Of a stretch of 64,000 bases of DNA, positions 52,406-61,265 are shown piece by piece. Both the position numbers and the translations under genes were made by a program. The DNA comes from Undibacterium cyanobacteriorum (GTDB lineage Bacteria > Pseudomonadota > Gammaproteobacteria > Burkholderiales > Burkholderiaceae_D). Position 1 is the first letter of the stretch, and each line of letters opens with the position of its first letter. Below the pieces are notes generated by a model that worked only from the letters and a program-made list of their open reading frames with translations, was not told the DNA's origin and made no database searches. The stretch spans positions 3,472,001-3,536,000 of the forward strand of contig NZ_CP133720.1 in assembly GCF_031326225.1 (NCBI RefSeq), read 5' to 3'.

Positions 52406-52879
52406 ATGGCAACAGCACCAAAAAAAGCAGCAGCAAAACCAGCAGCAAAAAAACCTGCCGCGAAAGCAGCAGCTAAACCGGCAGCTAAAAAACCTGTAGC
52501 AAAAGCAGCAGCGAAGCCAGCAGCAAAGCCAGCTAAAGCAGCAGCAAAACCTGCAGCGAAGCCAGCGAAGGCAGCAGCTAAGCCAGCAGCAAAAAAACCA
52601 GCAGCAGCGAAAAAGCCAGCGGCAGCTCGTAAGCCAAATGCAGCTTTCATGAAACCAATGACGATTTCTCCAGTCTTGGCAGCAGTCATCGGCGCGGCTC
52701 CAATGCCACGTACAGAAGTGACCAAGAAAGTGTGGGAATACATCAAAAAGCACAAGCTGCAAGATGAAGCAAACAAACGCAATATCAACGCAGATGACAA
52801 GTTGAAAGCCGTCTTCGGTGGCAAGAAACAAGTCTCTATGTTTGAAATGACTAAACTCATTTCTGGTCACCTCTCCTAA
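52406..52879 (+). CDS. SWIB/MDM2-domain protein with histone H1-like N-terminal tail
   Basis: A 157-residue basic protein in two parts. Residues 1 to about 78 are Ala/Lys/Pro repeats (KPAAKKPAAKAAAK style), like the tail of histone H1 and like the protein at 36691. Residues about 82-157 are a SWIB/MDM2 domain, with the marks VTKKVWEYIKKHKLQD, NKRNINADDKLKAVFGG and a final MFEMTKLISGHL. SWIB domains are part of eukaryotic chromatin remodellers and also occur as small chromosomal proteins in chlamydiae and some betaproteobacteria. A GAAGGAG ribosome site and a strong terminator frame the gene. A DNA-binding, nucleoid-associated role is likely but not shown. Confidence 0.93.
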   Translation: MATAPKKAAAKPAAKKPAAKAAAKPAAKKPVAKAAAKPAAKPAKAAAKPAAKPAKAAAKPAAKKPAAAKKPAAARKPNAAFMKPMTISPVLAAVIGAAPMPRTEVTKKVWEYIKKHKLQDEANKRNINADDKLKAVFGGKKQVSMFEMTKLISGHLS

Positions 52880-52948
52880 TCGAGAACGACTAACATATTG
52901 CTTTGGGCAATTCTTGAGATTGAATTTATTCATTCTCAATCCCAAACA

Positions 52949-52976
52949 AAAACGCCCGCATCGCGCGGGCGTTTTT
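52949..52976 (+). terminator. Rho-independent terminator of the SWIB gene
   Basis: A 10-bp stem AAACGCCCGC (52950-52959) and GCGGGCGTTT (52965-52974) with a 5-base loop, followed by a T run. It is about 70 bases after the stop. Confidence 0.9.
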
Positions 52977-53095
52977 GTATCGAAGTTCGGCAAAGAAACA
53001 ATGGCGCGAACAGCCACAACACACGTTAGACTCGCCGGCGAGTCAACTAAGGAGCGCTTGCCATTTCCAAAAATTGGCGCGCCACACGCCCCGAC

Positions 53096-54667
53096 ATGAA
53101 ACACATTAATATTCACGCCCTCGACTCGCTTCGGCAATTACTATTGGATCCGCTCACACGTCCGCATTGGGATCAGCTACACAAGCAATACATCAATTCG
53201 AATGATCTCTCATTCAAAACTTTAGTCGTCGAGAAAATTTGTACACAGATTCCTCAAACAGGGCTGATTGGTTTCTATCGAGGTGTTTTCTTAGCGCATA
53301 TCTTAGATCAGGAAAAATGGAAGCGAGATGCTGCCATCGCATTACTTGGGCTGCGACCTGTCAACGTCGATCGCATCATGGCTTTTCTAAACTTCGAAAA
53401 TGCGGTCTCGATTTACGAAGCCAACGCCAATCACGGACTCAATACACGAGCCGAACAATTGCAATTCCCACAGTTGCTCAAACTCGCGACAGACGCCATC
53501 AAACTCAAAACAAAAGTTGAACTTAATCTCAACTCAAAGCGCATCGCGGTCTATTCCATGCAAATTAATGATGGCCGTCACCCGCCAACAACCTTGTTAT
53601 TCGATCACGCCCATCTTCTAAAAAGACTCGGCTACGAAGTTCATGTATTTAGTGCACAAGAACTCGACATCCCTCAGAGCAGTCACTATCTCAGCAACAG
53701 CGGCTATTTGGTCAATTGGCCATTCGATTCGAAGCTCCAGCACGATGCAGAATTCAATCAGAGCCTAGACGTCACCATCACTACCTCATCCCTGTCATTG
53801 TTGACACGGTACGAACAGATTATTAGCAAGATGATTGAATTTTCGCCGTCACTGATTTTCTTCGTTGGTGATAGTTCTCCACTCATCGAGTTTCTTTTTC
53901 AGATCTTTCCTACTCTTGCACTCAACACCAATTCCAATGCGCCATTGGGTCATTCAGACCTCTGGTTAGCGGCGAATGAAAAACATTTACGTACCGCGCA
54001 ATTTACCAACACGACGGCTTTCCACTATCCCAATCGTATTAAGCTGCCAGCTCAAGCCGAGGGCCTCAAGACGAAAGCCCCCACATCGAAAGTCGTACTC
54101 ATCACTGTAGGTTCACGCCTAGCTGTTGAAATCAGAGACGAATGGGCGAAAAAAATGCTAGCCCTAATGGAATCACATCCACAGCTGGAATGGAAATTGA
54201 TTGGTGGGCAAGGTGTACTACCCGAAGTGCTAGCGGCAGCGAATGAGAGAATCACCGCGATTCCTTTTACGCCGAATGTTGGCGAACACCTTGCAACCGC
54301 CGATATTTACGTCAACCCTCGTCGGGTCGGTGGTGGATTTAGTGTTGCTGAAGCGATGGCATTTTCATTACCGGTACTCTGTTATAGCGAGACAGATGGC
54401 GGCGATAAGCTACTAGAACATGCGGTCGACTCGGATCAGGCCTACTTTGATTTACTGACGCACTTGATTCATAGCCACGACGATCGAATCAAGTTCGGTG
54501 CTCAATTAAAAGAAATGTTCGATCAGAATCTTAGCCTCAGCAATGCAGCGCCACGCTTGCAATTAGCCATTCAGCAGGCCAAGCAGAACGCCCTGCTTCG
54601 ATTCTCAAAGAATATCGACGATGGCCCTAGCGCCGACGCTAAAGGTCTTGATTCACCAATTTCTTGA
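53096..54667 (+). CDS. Glycosyltransferase-like protein, GT-B fold
   Basis: A 523-residue protein. The C-terminal third has the nucleotide-sugar site of GT4-like enzymes: VLITVGSRLAVE opening the second Rossmann domain, KLIGGQGVL, then VNPRRVGGGFSVAEAMAFSLPVLCY with the conserved Glu of the E-x7-E type motif and a following GGDKLLEH. The first 160 residues are helical and not typical of the family. There is no signal peptide. The gene ends 29 bases inside the end of the convergent NeuD-like gene. No strong ribosome site precedes the ATG. The sugar and acceptor are unknown. Confidence 0.72.
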   Translation: MKHINIHALDSLRQLLLDPLTRPHWDQLHKQYINSNDLSFKTLVVEKICTQIPQTGLIGFYRGVFLAHILDQEKWKRDAAIALLGLRPVNVDRIMAFLNFENAVSIYEANANHGLNTRAEQLQFPQLLKLATDAIKLKTKVELNLNSKRIAVYSMQINDGRHPPTTLLFDHAHLLKRLGYEVHVFSAQELDIPQSSHYLSNSGYLVNWPFDSKLQHDAEFNQSLDVTITTSSLSLLTRYEQIISKMIEFSPSLIFFVGDSSPLIEFLFQIFPTLALNTNSNAPLGHSDLWLAANEKHLRTAQFTNTTAFHYPNRIKLPAQAEGLKTKAPTSKVVLITVGSRLAVEIRDEWAKKMLALMESHPQLEWKLIGGQGVLPEVLAAANERITAIPFTPNVGEHLATADIYVNPRRVGGGFSVAEAMAFSLPVLCYSETDGGDKLLEHAVDSDQAYFDLLTHLIHSHDDRIKFGAQLKEMFDQNLSLSNAAPRLQLAIQQAKQNALLRFSKNIDDGPSADAKGLDSPIS

Positions 54668-55313
54668 ACTTGGCTGGTACACCGACCACAAGTGAGTTAT
54701 AGGCCACATCGCCCGTAACAACTGCACCTGCACCGAGGAATGCGTGATCGCCAATCACCAAACGTTCAATCAAGGTAGCACCAATCCCTACCGTAACGGC
54801 TTCGCCAATGACGGACAGTCCACCGAGATTGCAGCCAGGCTGCAACCTTGAAAAGGCGCCAACACGCGTGTCATGTCCTACCGTAACACCACGATTCACA
54901 AAAACATGCTGGTCCAAATGCACTCCAGGCCCAATCACACTATTAGCGCCGATAAAGACACCTTGACCTAGTTTGGCGAGCGGAGAAACATAAGCCGTTG
55001 GGTGAATCAAGGTCGTAAATTTCAAGCCAAACCGTTGCACTAATTCAGAAGCGAGTACCGAACGTTGTGGCGTGGTCGGACCGAGAATGTAAAGCTCATC
55101 TGCTTGAGGTTGAAATTCTTCGAAAGAAAGGAGCTGTGGGGTCTGCCCAAAAACCTGCAAATCAGCGATGCGTTCTTGCACGGAACGGTCGCGCTCTCCC
55201 ACTGCCTCAGCGTGATGCAACACCACACTCTTAATGTGGAGTTGGTTGGCGATAGCGCAATCGAATATATCGGAAAGGATATTGCTCGCACCAAAAATAA
55301 CTAGATTTCTCAC
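54639..55313 (-). CDS. NeuD/PglD-type sugar O- or N-acyltransferase
   Basis: A 224-residue protein of the NeuD/PglD family, which acetylates amino or hydroxy groups on nucleotide sugars. A Rossmann-like N-terminal part (RNLVIFGASNILSDIFDCA) leads into a left-handed beta-helix of hexapeptide repeats (about 110-200: GVFIGANSVIGPGVHL and later VTVGIGATLIERLVIGDHAFLGAGAVV) and the family end VVGVPAKFKKL. I chose a GTG start at 55313 with AGGGGA nine bases before it; an ATG at 55334 that overlaps the stop of the upstream gene is possible. It is coupled to the BKACE gene 14 bases upstream and overlaps the glycosyltransferase gene tail to tail. Confidence 0.85.
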   Translation of the reverse strand: MRNLVIFGASNILSDIFDCAIANQLHIKSVVLHHAEAVGERDRSVQERIADLQVFGQTPQLLSFEEFQPQADELYILGPTTPQRSVLASELVQRFGLKFTTLIHPTAYVSPLAKLGQGVFIGANSVIGPGVHLDQHVFVNRGVTVGHDTRVGAFSRLQPGCNLGGLSVIGEAVTVGIGATLIERLVIGDHAFLGAGAVVTGDVAYNSLVVGVPAKFKKLVNQDL

Positions 55314-55327
55314 GACCGCTCTTCCCC

Positions 55328-56167
55328 TTAGCATTGACGTAATTGAAGCCGCTCTCGAACTGATTGCGCAGACGCCGCTTGACGCCCCATTGCCGTCGCT
55401 TGTTGGGCAACCCGACGCACCAGATCCGGATTGGTCGCTAATCGTTGGCGTTGATCGTCGAACCAAAGATTATCTTCCAAGCCCACTCTAACGCCGTCGG
55501 CCGCAACGATTCCCAAAGCATTCGCCTGATGTTGAAAACGCCCGAGTCCCGCAACAGCCCACACCGCACCTTCCGGTAACTCATTCACCATCATGCCGAG
55601 ATGTAGTAACTTGGCTTGGGCGGTCGCGACATTGCCGAGTAAAAGATTGAAATAATATGGCGGCTTCAGTAAACCTTTTTCAATTAAAACATGAGCGAAA
55701 TGAACCATTCCCAAATCAAATACTTCGAGTTCTGGTTTGATGTCTTTTTCTAGCATTAACTCAGCTAATCGCATGATCATCGATGGCGCATTAAGACTCG
55801 CTTCGGTCGCGAAGTTCATGGAACCTAAAGTGAGACTTGCCATATCAGGCTTCACGTCACCATCTAAAAGCAAACTCTGAGCACGCTGTTCGAACTCTTG
55901 CGCCCGTCGACCGCTGGTCGTCAAAGTAATGATCACCTCTGGCTTTTCGTGGCGAATACGCTCGATGATATCAGCCACAATGCGCGGTTCGGAGGTGGGT
56001 TGGCCTTGTTCATCGCGACCATGCAAATGGGCGATCGAAGCGCCCTCATCCACGCAAGCGATCACATCAGCTGCAATTTCTTTGGGAGTGAGCGGGACAT
56101 GTGGCGACATCTCTTTGTTCGGAACCATGCCCGTTGGTGCCACATTAATGATCAAATCTTTTTGCAT
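55328..56167 (-). CDS. BKACE family beta-keto acid cleavage enzyme (DUF849)
   Basis: BKACE enzymes condense a beta-keto acid with acetyl-CoA and split it, giving acetoacetate and a new CoA ester; the first known member cleaves 3-keto-5-aminohexanoate in lysine fermentation. The 279-residue TIM-barrel protein has the zinc-binding HLH (residues 47-49, AHLHGRDEQG), the TTSGRR and SLTLGSMNFA segments, PELEVFDLGM, and the C-terminal GVRVGLEDN typical of the family. The lysine-fermentation genes are absent. Pairing with a NeuD-type acyltransferase is unusual and suggests a role in making or breaking an unusual sugar or acyl group. Substrate unknown. Confidence 0.87.
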   Translation of the reverse strand: MQKDLIINVAPTGMVPNKEMSPHVPLTPKEIAADVIACVDEGASIAHLHGRDEQGQPTSEPRIVADIIERIRHEKPEVIITLTTSGRRAQEFEQRAQSLLLDGDVKPDMASLTLGSMNFATEASLNAPSMIMRLAELMLEKDIKPELEVFDLGMVHFAHVLIEKGLLKPPYYFNLLLGNVATAQAKLLHLGMMVNELPEGAVWAVAGLGRFQHQANALGIVAADGVRVGLEDNLWFDDQRQRLATNPDLVRRVAQQATAMGRQAASAQSVRERLQLRQC

Positions 56168-56257
56168 GGAAGGCTAAGGTAAATTGGAGATTAAGAAGCA
56201 AGAACAGAACGCAAACGTCGCAAGCCATAGACATTGGGCAAGCGCCATCCACATCAA

Positions 56258-56869
56258 TTATCCACTGAATTCCCAATTTTTCCAGTTCGCCAAAACGGCA
56301 TTCGGATACTCGGGACGCCCACGACTACCGTTATAACGACCGAGCGCAAGATAAAGATTGCCATTTTCCATATCGATATACATACGCAGAATAGAACATC
56401 CATAGCGCAGATTCGTTTGCATATGAAATAGCTTCTTGGGATCACCGTCCCCGATCACACGCGACCAAAATGGCATGACTTGCATATAACCGCGCGCCCC
56501 AACAATCGATGTCGCATATTTCTTGAAGCCAGACTCGACTTGGATTAAACCCATCACCATCGCAGGCTCAAGCCCTGCGCGCTTCGATTCGTACCAAATC
56601 GTTTCAAGCAATTCGATGCGGGTTTGGCGATCGGGAATGCGTCGCTTTAAACGGTCGGACATCTCGCCGAGCCAATTCAGATATTTAAGTTTATCTTCAA
56701 ACTTTTCAAAACTTGGTTTGGGTGGGCGCGAATCGGCGATCGCTTTTGATAGGGCTAAACGTACCGAGTCAGCAATCGCTTCTTCCTTCTGGTTTCCTGC
56801 TGACGCTGAGCAATGCAATCCAAGGCCGATGAGAAGCGCAGACAATAAAAAACAAACGCGAAGTGTCAT
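56258..56869 (-). CDS. Lytic transglycosylase (SLT domain)
   Basis: A peptidoglycan-cleaving muramidase of the Slt/MltC type. From the ATG at 56869 the protein has 203 residues with a standard signal peptide (MTLRVCFLLSALLIGLG to CSASA). The catalytic Glu is in IQVESGFKKYA (Glu112), followed by the family motif GARGYMQVMPFW and the C-terminal ALGRYNGSRG. A longer start at 56908 adds 13 polar residues. The ATG at 56869 lies in the loop of the proS terminator, so initiation there could depend on RNA folding. Neither start has a good ribosome site. It follows proS, its usual neighbour in Burkholderiales. Confidence 0.9.
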   Translation of the reverse strand: MTLRVCFLLSALLIGLGLHCSASAGNQKEEAIADSVRLALSKAIADSRPPKPSFEKFEDKLKYLNWLGEMSDRLKRRIPDRQTRIELLETIWYESKRAGLEPAMVMGLIQVESGFKKYATSIVGARGYMQVMPFWSRVIGDGDPKKLFHMQTNLRYGCSILRMYIDMENGNLYLALGRYNGSRGRPEYPNAVLANWKNWEFSG

Positions 56870-56884
56870 GCTTCGCGTTTGTTT
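56845..56884 (-). terminator. Terminator of proS, overlapping the transglycosylase start
   Basis: A 14-bp perfect stem (AAACAAACGCGAAG at 56850-56863, CTTCGCGTTTGTTT at 56871-56884) with a 7-base loop. On the minus strand it is followed by a T-rich run. The loop contains the complement of CAT at 56867-56869, the likely start codon of the next gene. Confidence 0.85.
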
Positions 56885-56923
56885 TTGTTGAGACTCAAAA
56901 AACGACATGGATATGTCTGAATC

Positions 56924-58657
56924 TTAGGATGCCAATTTCGCTTGTAGGAAGCTGAACATTTCAGCGATCGCCACATTACTCGCCTCGGCGTCACGACGAC
57001 CTTTGTATTCGAGCATGCCTTCTTTCAAGCCACGGTCACCGATCACAACGCGGTGCGGTACGCCAATCAACTCCCAATCCGCAAACATCGCGCCTGGACG
57101 CAAATCACGATCATCCAACATGACGTCCACACCTGCCGCTAACAATTGCGCGTACAGTGTTTCAGCCTGTTCTTTCACCGCTGCGCTCTTTTCCATACCC
57201 ATTGGGCAAATCACGACTTCAAATGGTGCAATCGCGGTCGGCCAAATGATGCCCTTGTCATCAAAATTCTGCTCAATCGCTGCGCCAAGAATACGCGTAA
57301 TCCCAATACCATAGCAGCCCATTTGCAAGATTTGTGGCTTACCATTTTCATCGAGATAAGTCGCTTTCATCGCTTCAGAATAGCTGGTGCCGAGCTGGAA
57401 TACGTGACCGACTTCGATACCGCGTTGAATCGCCAACACGCCTTGACCATCTGGCGATGGATCACCCGCCACCACATTACGCAAATCGGCCACCATCGGT
57501 TCTGCAACATCGCGGCCCCAGTTTGCACCGGTGAAGTGGAAATCTTCCTCATTCGCGCCACAAACGAAATCCGCCATCATGGCGACCGTACGATCAGCCA
57601 CCACCTTCACAGGCAACTTGGTATTGATAGGGCCAAGGTAGCCAGGCTTGGTGCCGAAGTGTTCAACAATTTCGTCTTCAGTCGCGAAGCGATAATTTGC
57701 CAAGCCAGGCACTTTACTCGCCTTGATTTCATTGAGCTCATGATCACCGCGCAAGAGCAATAACCATACTTGCTTTTTGATCGCATCTTTTTCTTCGATC
57801 TCCACAGTCAACACAATCGACTTCACTGTGTTTTGCAAAGGAATGCCGAGCAACTCTGCGACATCTTCACATTTGGACTTCTTCGGCGTCGCCGTCTTGG
57901 TCAAGGCTTGGCTTGCGTCTTGGCGTGCGCTCAACAAAGAAACCGCTTCAGCCGCTTCCATATTGGCTGCGTAATCGGATGTTGGGCAATACACCAAAGC
58001 GTCTTCACCAGTATCGGCGATCACATGGAACTCGTGGGAGCCCGTACCACCGATGGCGCCGTTATCTGCTGCCACCGCACGGAATTGCAAACCGAAGCGA
58101 TTGAAGATGCGGGTGTATGCGTCATACATGTTTTGGTAAGACTTCTTCAAACCATCGAGATCACGATCAAAAGAATACGCATCTTTCATCGTAAATTCAC
58201 GACCACGCATCAAACCGAAACGTGGACGACGCTCGTCGCGGAACTTCGTTTGAATATGATAAAAATTGACCGGCAATTGACGGTAAGACTTCAACTCAGA
58301 ACGAACCACGTCTGTGATCACTTCTTCTGATGTCGGCTGAATGGCGTAGTCGCGACCGTGGCGATCTTTCACGCGCATTAGTTCCGGACCCATTTTGTTC
58401 CAACGCCCCGTCTCTTGCCATAACTCAGCGGGTTGTACGACCGGCATCAACATTTCAATTGCGCCAGCACGATCCATCTCTTCACGCACAATCTTTTCAA
58501 CTTTGCGAATCACCCGCAAACCCATCGGCATGTAGTTGTAGATACCAGCACCGAGACGTTTGATCATGCCGGCTCGCATCATCAATTTGTGGCTGACAAT
58601 CTCCGCATCCGCAGGAGCTTCTTTCAAGGTCGAAATAAAATACCGTGTTGCGCGCAT
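56924..58657 (-). CDS. proS: Prolyl-tRNA synthetase
   Basis: Charges tRNA-Pro. At 577 residues this is the bacterial type with the editing (INS) domain inserted between motifs 2 and 3. The start MRATRYFISTLKEAPADAE, motif 1 (LPMGLRVIRKVEKIVREEM-like region), motif 2 with KFRDERRPRFGLMRGREF and motif 3 near GCYGIGITRILGA are all visible, and the insertion domain spans about 230-390. I chose the ATG at 58657; a longer frame upstream gives an unrelated hydrophobic start. It is divergent from rppH. Confidence 0.97.
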   Translation of the reverse strand: MRATRYFISTLKEAPADAEIVSHKLMMRAGMIKRLGAGIYNYMPMGLRVIRKVEKIVREEMDRAGAIEMLMPVVQPAELWQETGRWNKMGPELMRVKDRHGRDYAIQPTSEEVITDVVRSELKSYRQLPVNFYHIQTKFRDERRPRFGLMRGREFTMKDAYSFDRDLDGLKKSYQNMYDAYTRIFNRFGLQFRAVAADNGAIGGTGSHEFHVIADTGEDALVYCPTSDYAANMEAAEAVSLLSARQDASQALTKTATPKKSKCEDVAELLGIPLQNTVKSIVLTVEIEEKDAIKKQVWLLLLRGDHELNEIKASKVPGLANYRFATEDEIVEHFGTKPGYLGPINTKLPVKVVADRTVAMMADFVCGANEEDFHFTGANWGRDVAEPMVADLRNVVAGDPSPDGQGVLAIQRGIEVGHVFQLGTSYSEAMKATYLDENGKPQILQMGCYGIGITRILGAAIEQNFDDKGIIWPTAIAPFEVVICPMGMEKSAAVKEQAETLYAQLLAAGVDVMLDDRDLRPGAMFADWELIGVPHRVVIGDRGLKEGMLEYKGRRDAEASNVAIAEMFSFLQAKLAS

Positions 58658-59018
58658 AGCTAGGTTTCTTTTCAAAAAAATAAAACTTCTACAAAAATCG
58701 AAGAGCAAATATCTCCTTTGGCATGCCTATTGTGCATTGCCAAAAAAGATACGACAACTCTGGAACTTTTTTTTAGAAGTACTAGGTTATAATCAACTCA
58801 ATTTTAAAGGATATGCTGGCTCATGCGCTCACTGTTTGCACTTTTGATGATGGATTCGACTGCATAAATGCACTTTTTTAAGTTTTTGGACTCTGTTTCG
58901 CCTATTTTGCGCAACGAAATTTGCTCGTAGGCCGCACTCCGTAACTTGAACAAGCTTCGTCCGTCGCTCGACTTGCGTCTTAGTTAAGCGCTGGCCACAA
59001 AGAAAATTGGGGTCAATC
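58658..59018. other. Divergent promoter region between proS and rppH
   Basis: About 360 bases without a supported gene. It carries a perfect TATAAT on the plus strand at 58788-58793, with only a poor -35. If used, the rppH transcript would have a leader of more than 200 bases. Nothing else recognisable is present. Confidence 0.5.
58788..58793 (+). promoter_or_regulatory. Candidate -10 box for rppH
   Basis: TATAAT exactly, preceded by T-rich sequence but no TTGACA-like hexamer at 16-18 bases. The context is right (upstream of rppH, downstream of the proS start on the other strand), but a six-base match alone is weak. Confidence 0.35.
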
Positions 59019-59693
59019 ATGTTGGATCGTGAAGGCTTTCGGCCTAACGTCGGCATTATTATGCTGAATGCCAATAATGAGGTTTGGTGGGGTAAGCGGG
59101 TGCGCGAGCATTCGTGGCAATTCCCACAAGGCGGCATTAAATACGGCGAATCGCCGGAACAAGCCATGTTCCGCGAATTGGAAGAAGAAACGGGCTTATT
59201 GCCTCAGCACGTCAAGATTATCGGTCGCACGCGCGATTGGTTGCGCTATGAGGTGCCTGATCATTTCATCAAACGCGAAATCCGCGGCCACTACCGTGGT
59301 CAAAAGCAAATTTGGTTTTTGCTACGCATGGTTGGCCGCGACTGCGACGTCAACTTACGCGCCAGCAGCCATCCTGAATTTGACGCTTGGCGTTGGCACG
59401 ATTACTGGGTTCCTTTGGATACCGTGATCGAATTCAAGCGCGGCGTGTATCAAATGGCATTGCAAGAATTGTCGCGCTATTTGCATCGTGATGCGAACTA
59501 CCGCAAACCACATCACCGCGGTCAGCAGCGCGGACGCGATAAACGTCATGAAGCCAAATCGGACACTCCATCGGTATCTACTAGCGAAGAAACCGTGGCC
59601 AACGCTGCCAAGGACGCTCTCGCCCCGAACACGAATCTTGAGATCGCACCACCAAGCGCCATCGAAAATGGCAATAAGGAAACTGGCTTATGA
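59019..59693 (+). CDS. rppH: RNA pyrophosphohydrolase RppH
   Basis: Removes pyrophosphate from mRNA 5' ends, which starts decay by RNase E. The Nudix box is complete: GGIKYGESPEQAMFRELEEE followed by TGL. The family start MLDREGFRPNVGIIM supports the ATG at 59019 over a TTG four codons earlier. The catalytic domain ends near residue 160; the last 65 residues are a low-complexity, charged and Ser/Thr/Ala-rich tail (H/R-rich, then PSVSTSEE). Such tails occur in betaproteobacterial RppH. The stop overlaps the start of the CNP1 gene by four bases. Confidence 0.95.
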   Translation: MLDREGFRPNVGIIMLNANNEVWWGKRVREHSWQFPQGGIKYGESPEQAMFRELEEETGLLPQHVKIIGRTRDWLRYEVPDHFIKREIRGHYRGQKQIWFLLRMVGRDCDVNLRASSHPEFDAWRWHDYWVPLDTVIEFKRGVYQMALQELSRYLHRDANYRKPHHRGQQRGRDKRHEAKSDTPSVSTSEETVANAAKDALAPNTNLEIAPPSAIENGNKETGL

Positions 59694-60238
59694 AATTGTC
59701 TTCCGATATCTTGATCTTGCATCAGAGCATGCGATACGTCTTCAGTATTAGCGTCGTATTGAGCTGTTTTTCTGGTGTGGTCAGCCATGCTCAAGCAAAA
59801 CAAGATGAAGAAGTCAAAAAAGCCTTTGTCGAGAGTGAAGTGAAACTGCCGAGTGCGCCGCAAGAGAAAGATCTCCTGCTATTTCACAGCAGCGATAGCC
59901 AGCAATTTTATCTCGATACGCAATCCTTGAGCATCGCAGCTGACGGAAGCTTTCGTTACACCTTAGTCGCCAAGAGCCGCGCCGGTGCGCGTAGCATCAG
60001 CTATGAAGGTCTACGTTGCGAAACTTCCGAGAAGCGCCTATTCGCCTTCGGTCGCAAAGATGGTGAATGGTCCGAATCACGCCGCAAAGAATGGTCGAGC
60101 ATTAGCAGCTCTGATAGTAATCAGCAACACGGGGTGCTCGCTTGGGATTTTGTCTGCAGTTACGGCCGCGTAGTCGGTGGCATCGATAAAATCACGCAAC
60201 GAGTACGACGCGGTGAATCACTACAACGCTCACCATAA
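59690..60238 (+). CDS. CNP1-like family exported protein
   Basis: A 182-residue protein of the CNP1-like family, unknown in function and mostly from betaproteobacteria. A hydrophobic leader (about 15-35, with VVSHAQA as likely end) precedes a beta-rich domain including FYLDTQSLSIAADGSFRYTLVAKSRAGARSISYEGLRCE and the C-terminal WDFVCSYG, with two cysteines that may form a disulfide. The ATG overlaps the rppH stop (ATGA), so the two are coupled, an arrangement seen in related genomes. Confidence 0.88.
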   Translation: MKLSSDILILHQSMRYVFSISVVLSCFSGVVSHAQAKQDEEVKKAFVESEVKLPSAPQEKDLLLFHSSDSQQFYLDTQSLSIAADGSFRYTLVAKSRAGARSISYEGLRCETSEKRLFAFGRKDGEWSESRRKEWSSISSSDSNQQHGVLAWDFVCSYGRVVGGIDKITQRVRRGESLQRSP

Positions 60239-60366
60239 TCAACTCCTTGGCGGCGTTTTTTTCGCAATCGCGCTGCACTGTGCATGCCCTCATAGCAATC
60301 GAAATCAAGCAAGGTTCTGATGAATAAGTCGGGACTGAATTGCTCGATTTAGTTCATCTACATTTC

Positions 60367-61254
60367 ATGAAGCCAATCGACCGCCGCTCTTATCTAAAAA
60401 TCCTCGCACTCGCGACAGTTAGTGCATTTCATACATCGACTTTCGCTAAGCTATCGTCGACAGGGCCTATACGAGCGTTACGCGAACTCGAAAAACGTCA
60501 CCACGGACGGCTCGGCCTGGTTGCCTTAGACCAAAGCACCGGTCAGAGTATCGTTTACAGGGCACAAGAGGCCTTCCCGTTTTGCAGCACATTCAAAGTC
60601 CTCGTGGCTTCGGCCGCACTCAAGTTGAGCGAGTCTGAGCCCAAATTTCTCGAGGAGAGAATTGCGATCAAACCCGAGGATATATTGAGCTACTCTTCGC
60701 AGGCCGAGAAGAACGTCAATAGCAGCATGGCGATTGCAGATCTATGCGCAGCGACACTACAACATAGCGATAATGCGGCAGCAAACCTTTTGATGAAGCG
60801 TCTGGGTGGGCTCGATGCCATCAATCGTTGGGCACATCAACTTGGCGACAGCAGTTTTCAACTCGATCGATGGGAAACCGACCTAAATTCAGCGATTCCT
60901 GGAGACCCACGCGATACCGTCACACCGCTGGGCATGGCGCAGTCACTACAAAAACTTTGCCTCGGCGATGCACTGAAAGCTGAGACTCGTGCACTGTTAA
61001 ATCAATGGATGTTGGGGAATCAAACTGGAGCAACGCGGATACGCGCTGGGGTCCAGAACGGCTGGAAAGTGGCCGACAAAACCGGCAGTGGCGCATATGG
61101 CACAACCAATGACATTGGTGTGATTTGGACGCCACAGGATAAACCCATCGTCTTAGCGATTTACTTCACACAGAAGAGCCGGTCAGCCGATCCCAAGAGC
61201 GAAGTCATTGCGGCTGCAACGCGGCTGGTCGTTCAACACTTGCACTTGGCATAA
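60367..61254 (+). CDS. Class A beta-lactamase
   Basis: A serine beta-lactamase that hydrolyses the beta-lactam ring in the periplasm. The 295-residue precursor has all class A motifs: Ser74 and Lys77 in CSTFK, SDN at 134-136, the omega-loop Glu170 in RWETDLN, and KTG at 238-240. A Cys lies just before the active Ser (Cys73), as in CTX-M, PER-like and carbapenemase enzymes, but the partner Cys of carbapenemases in KTGTCG is absent (KTGSGAYG), so the pattern is nearer the CTX-M/Pen group. The leader contains RRSYLK, a possible twin-arginine signal. There is no LysR regulator next to it and no mobile element nearby. The spectrum cannot be read from sequence. Confidence 0.93.
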   Translation: MKPIDRRSYLKILALATVSAFHTSTFAKLSSTGPIRALRELEKRHHGRLGLVALDQSTGQSIVYRAQEAFPFCSTFKVLVASAALKLSESEPKFLEERIAIKPEDILSYSSQAEKNVNSSMAIADLCAATLQHSDNAAANLLMKRLGGLDAINRWAHQLGDSSFQLDRWETDLNSAIPGDPRDTVTPLGMAQSLQKLCLGDALKAETRALLNQWMLGNQTGATRIRAGVQNGWKVADKTGSGAYGTTNDIGVIWTPQDKPIVLAIYFTQKSRSADPKSEVIAAATRLVVQHLHLA

Positions 61255-61265
61255 ATGAGAACACC

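Noticed and set aside
52291..53137. Open frames on the minus strand opposite the SWIB gene
   Set aside because: They are shadows of the Ala/Lys repeat and SWIB coding sequence, without ribosome sites.
60340..60366. Longer start for the beta-lactamase
   Set aside because: It would add nine residues before the RRSYLK leader and spoil a normal signal peptide.
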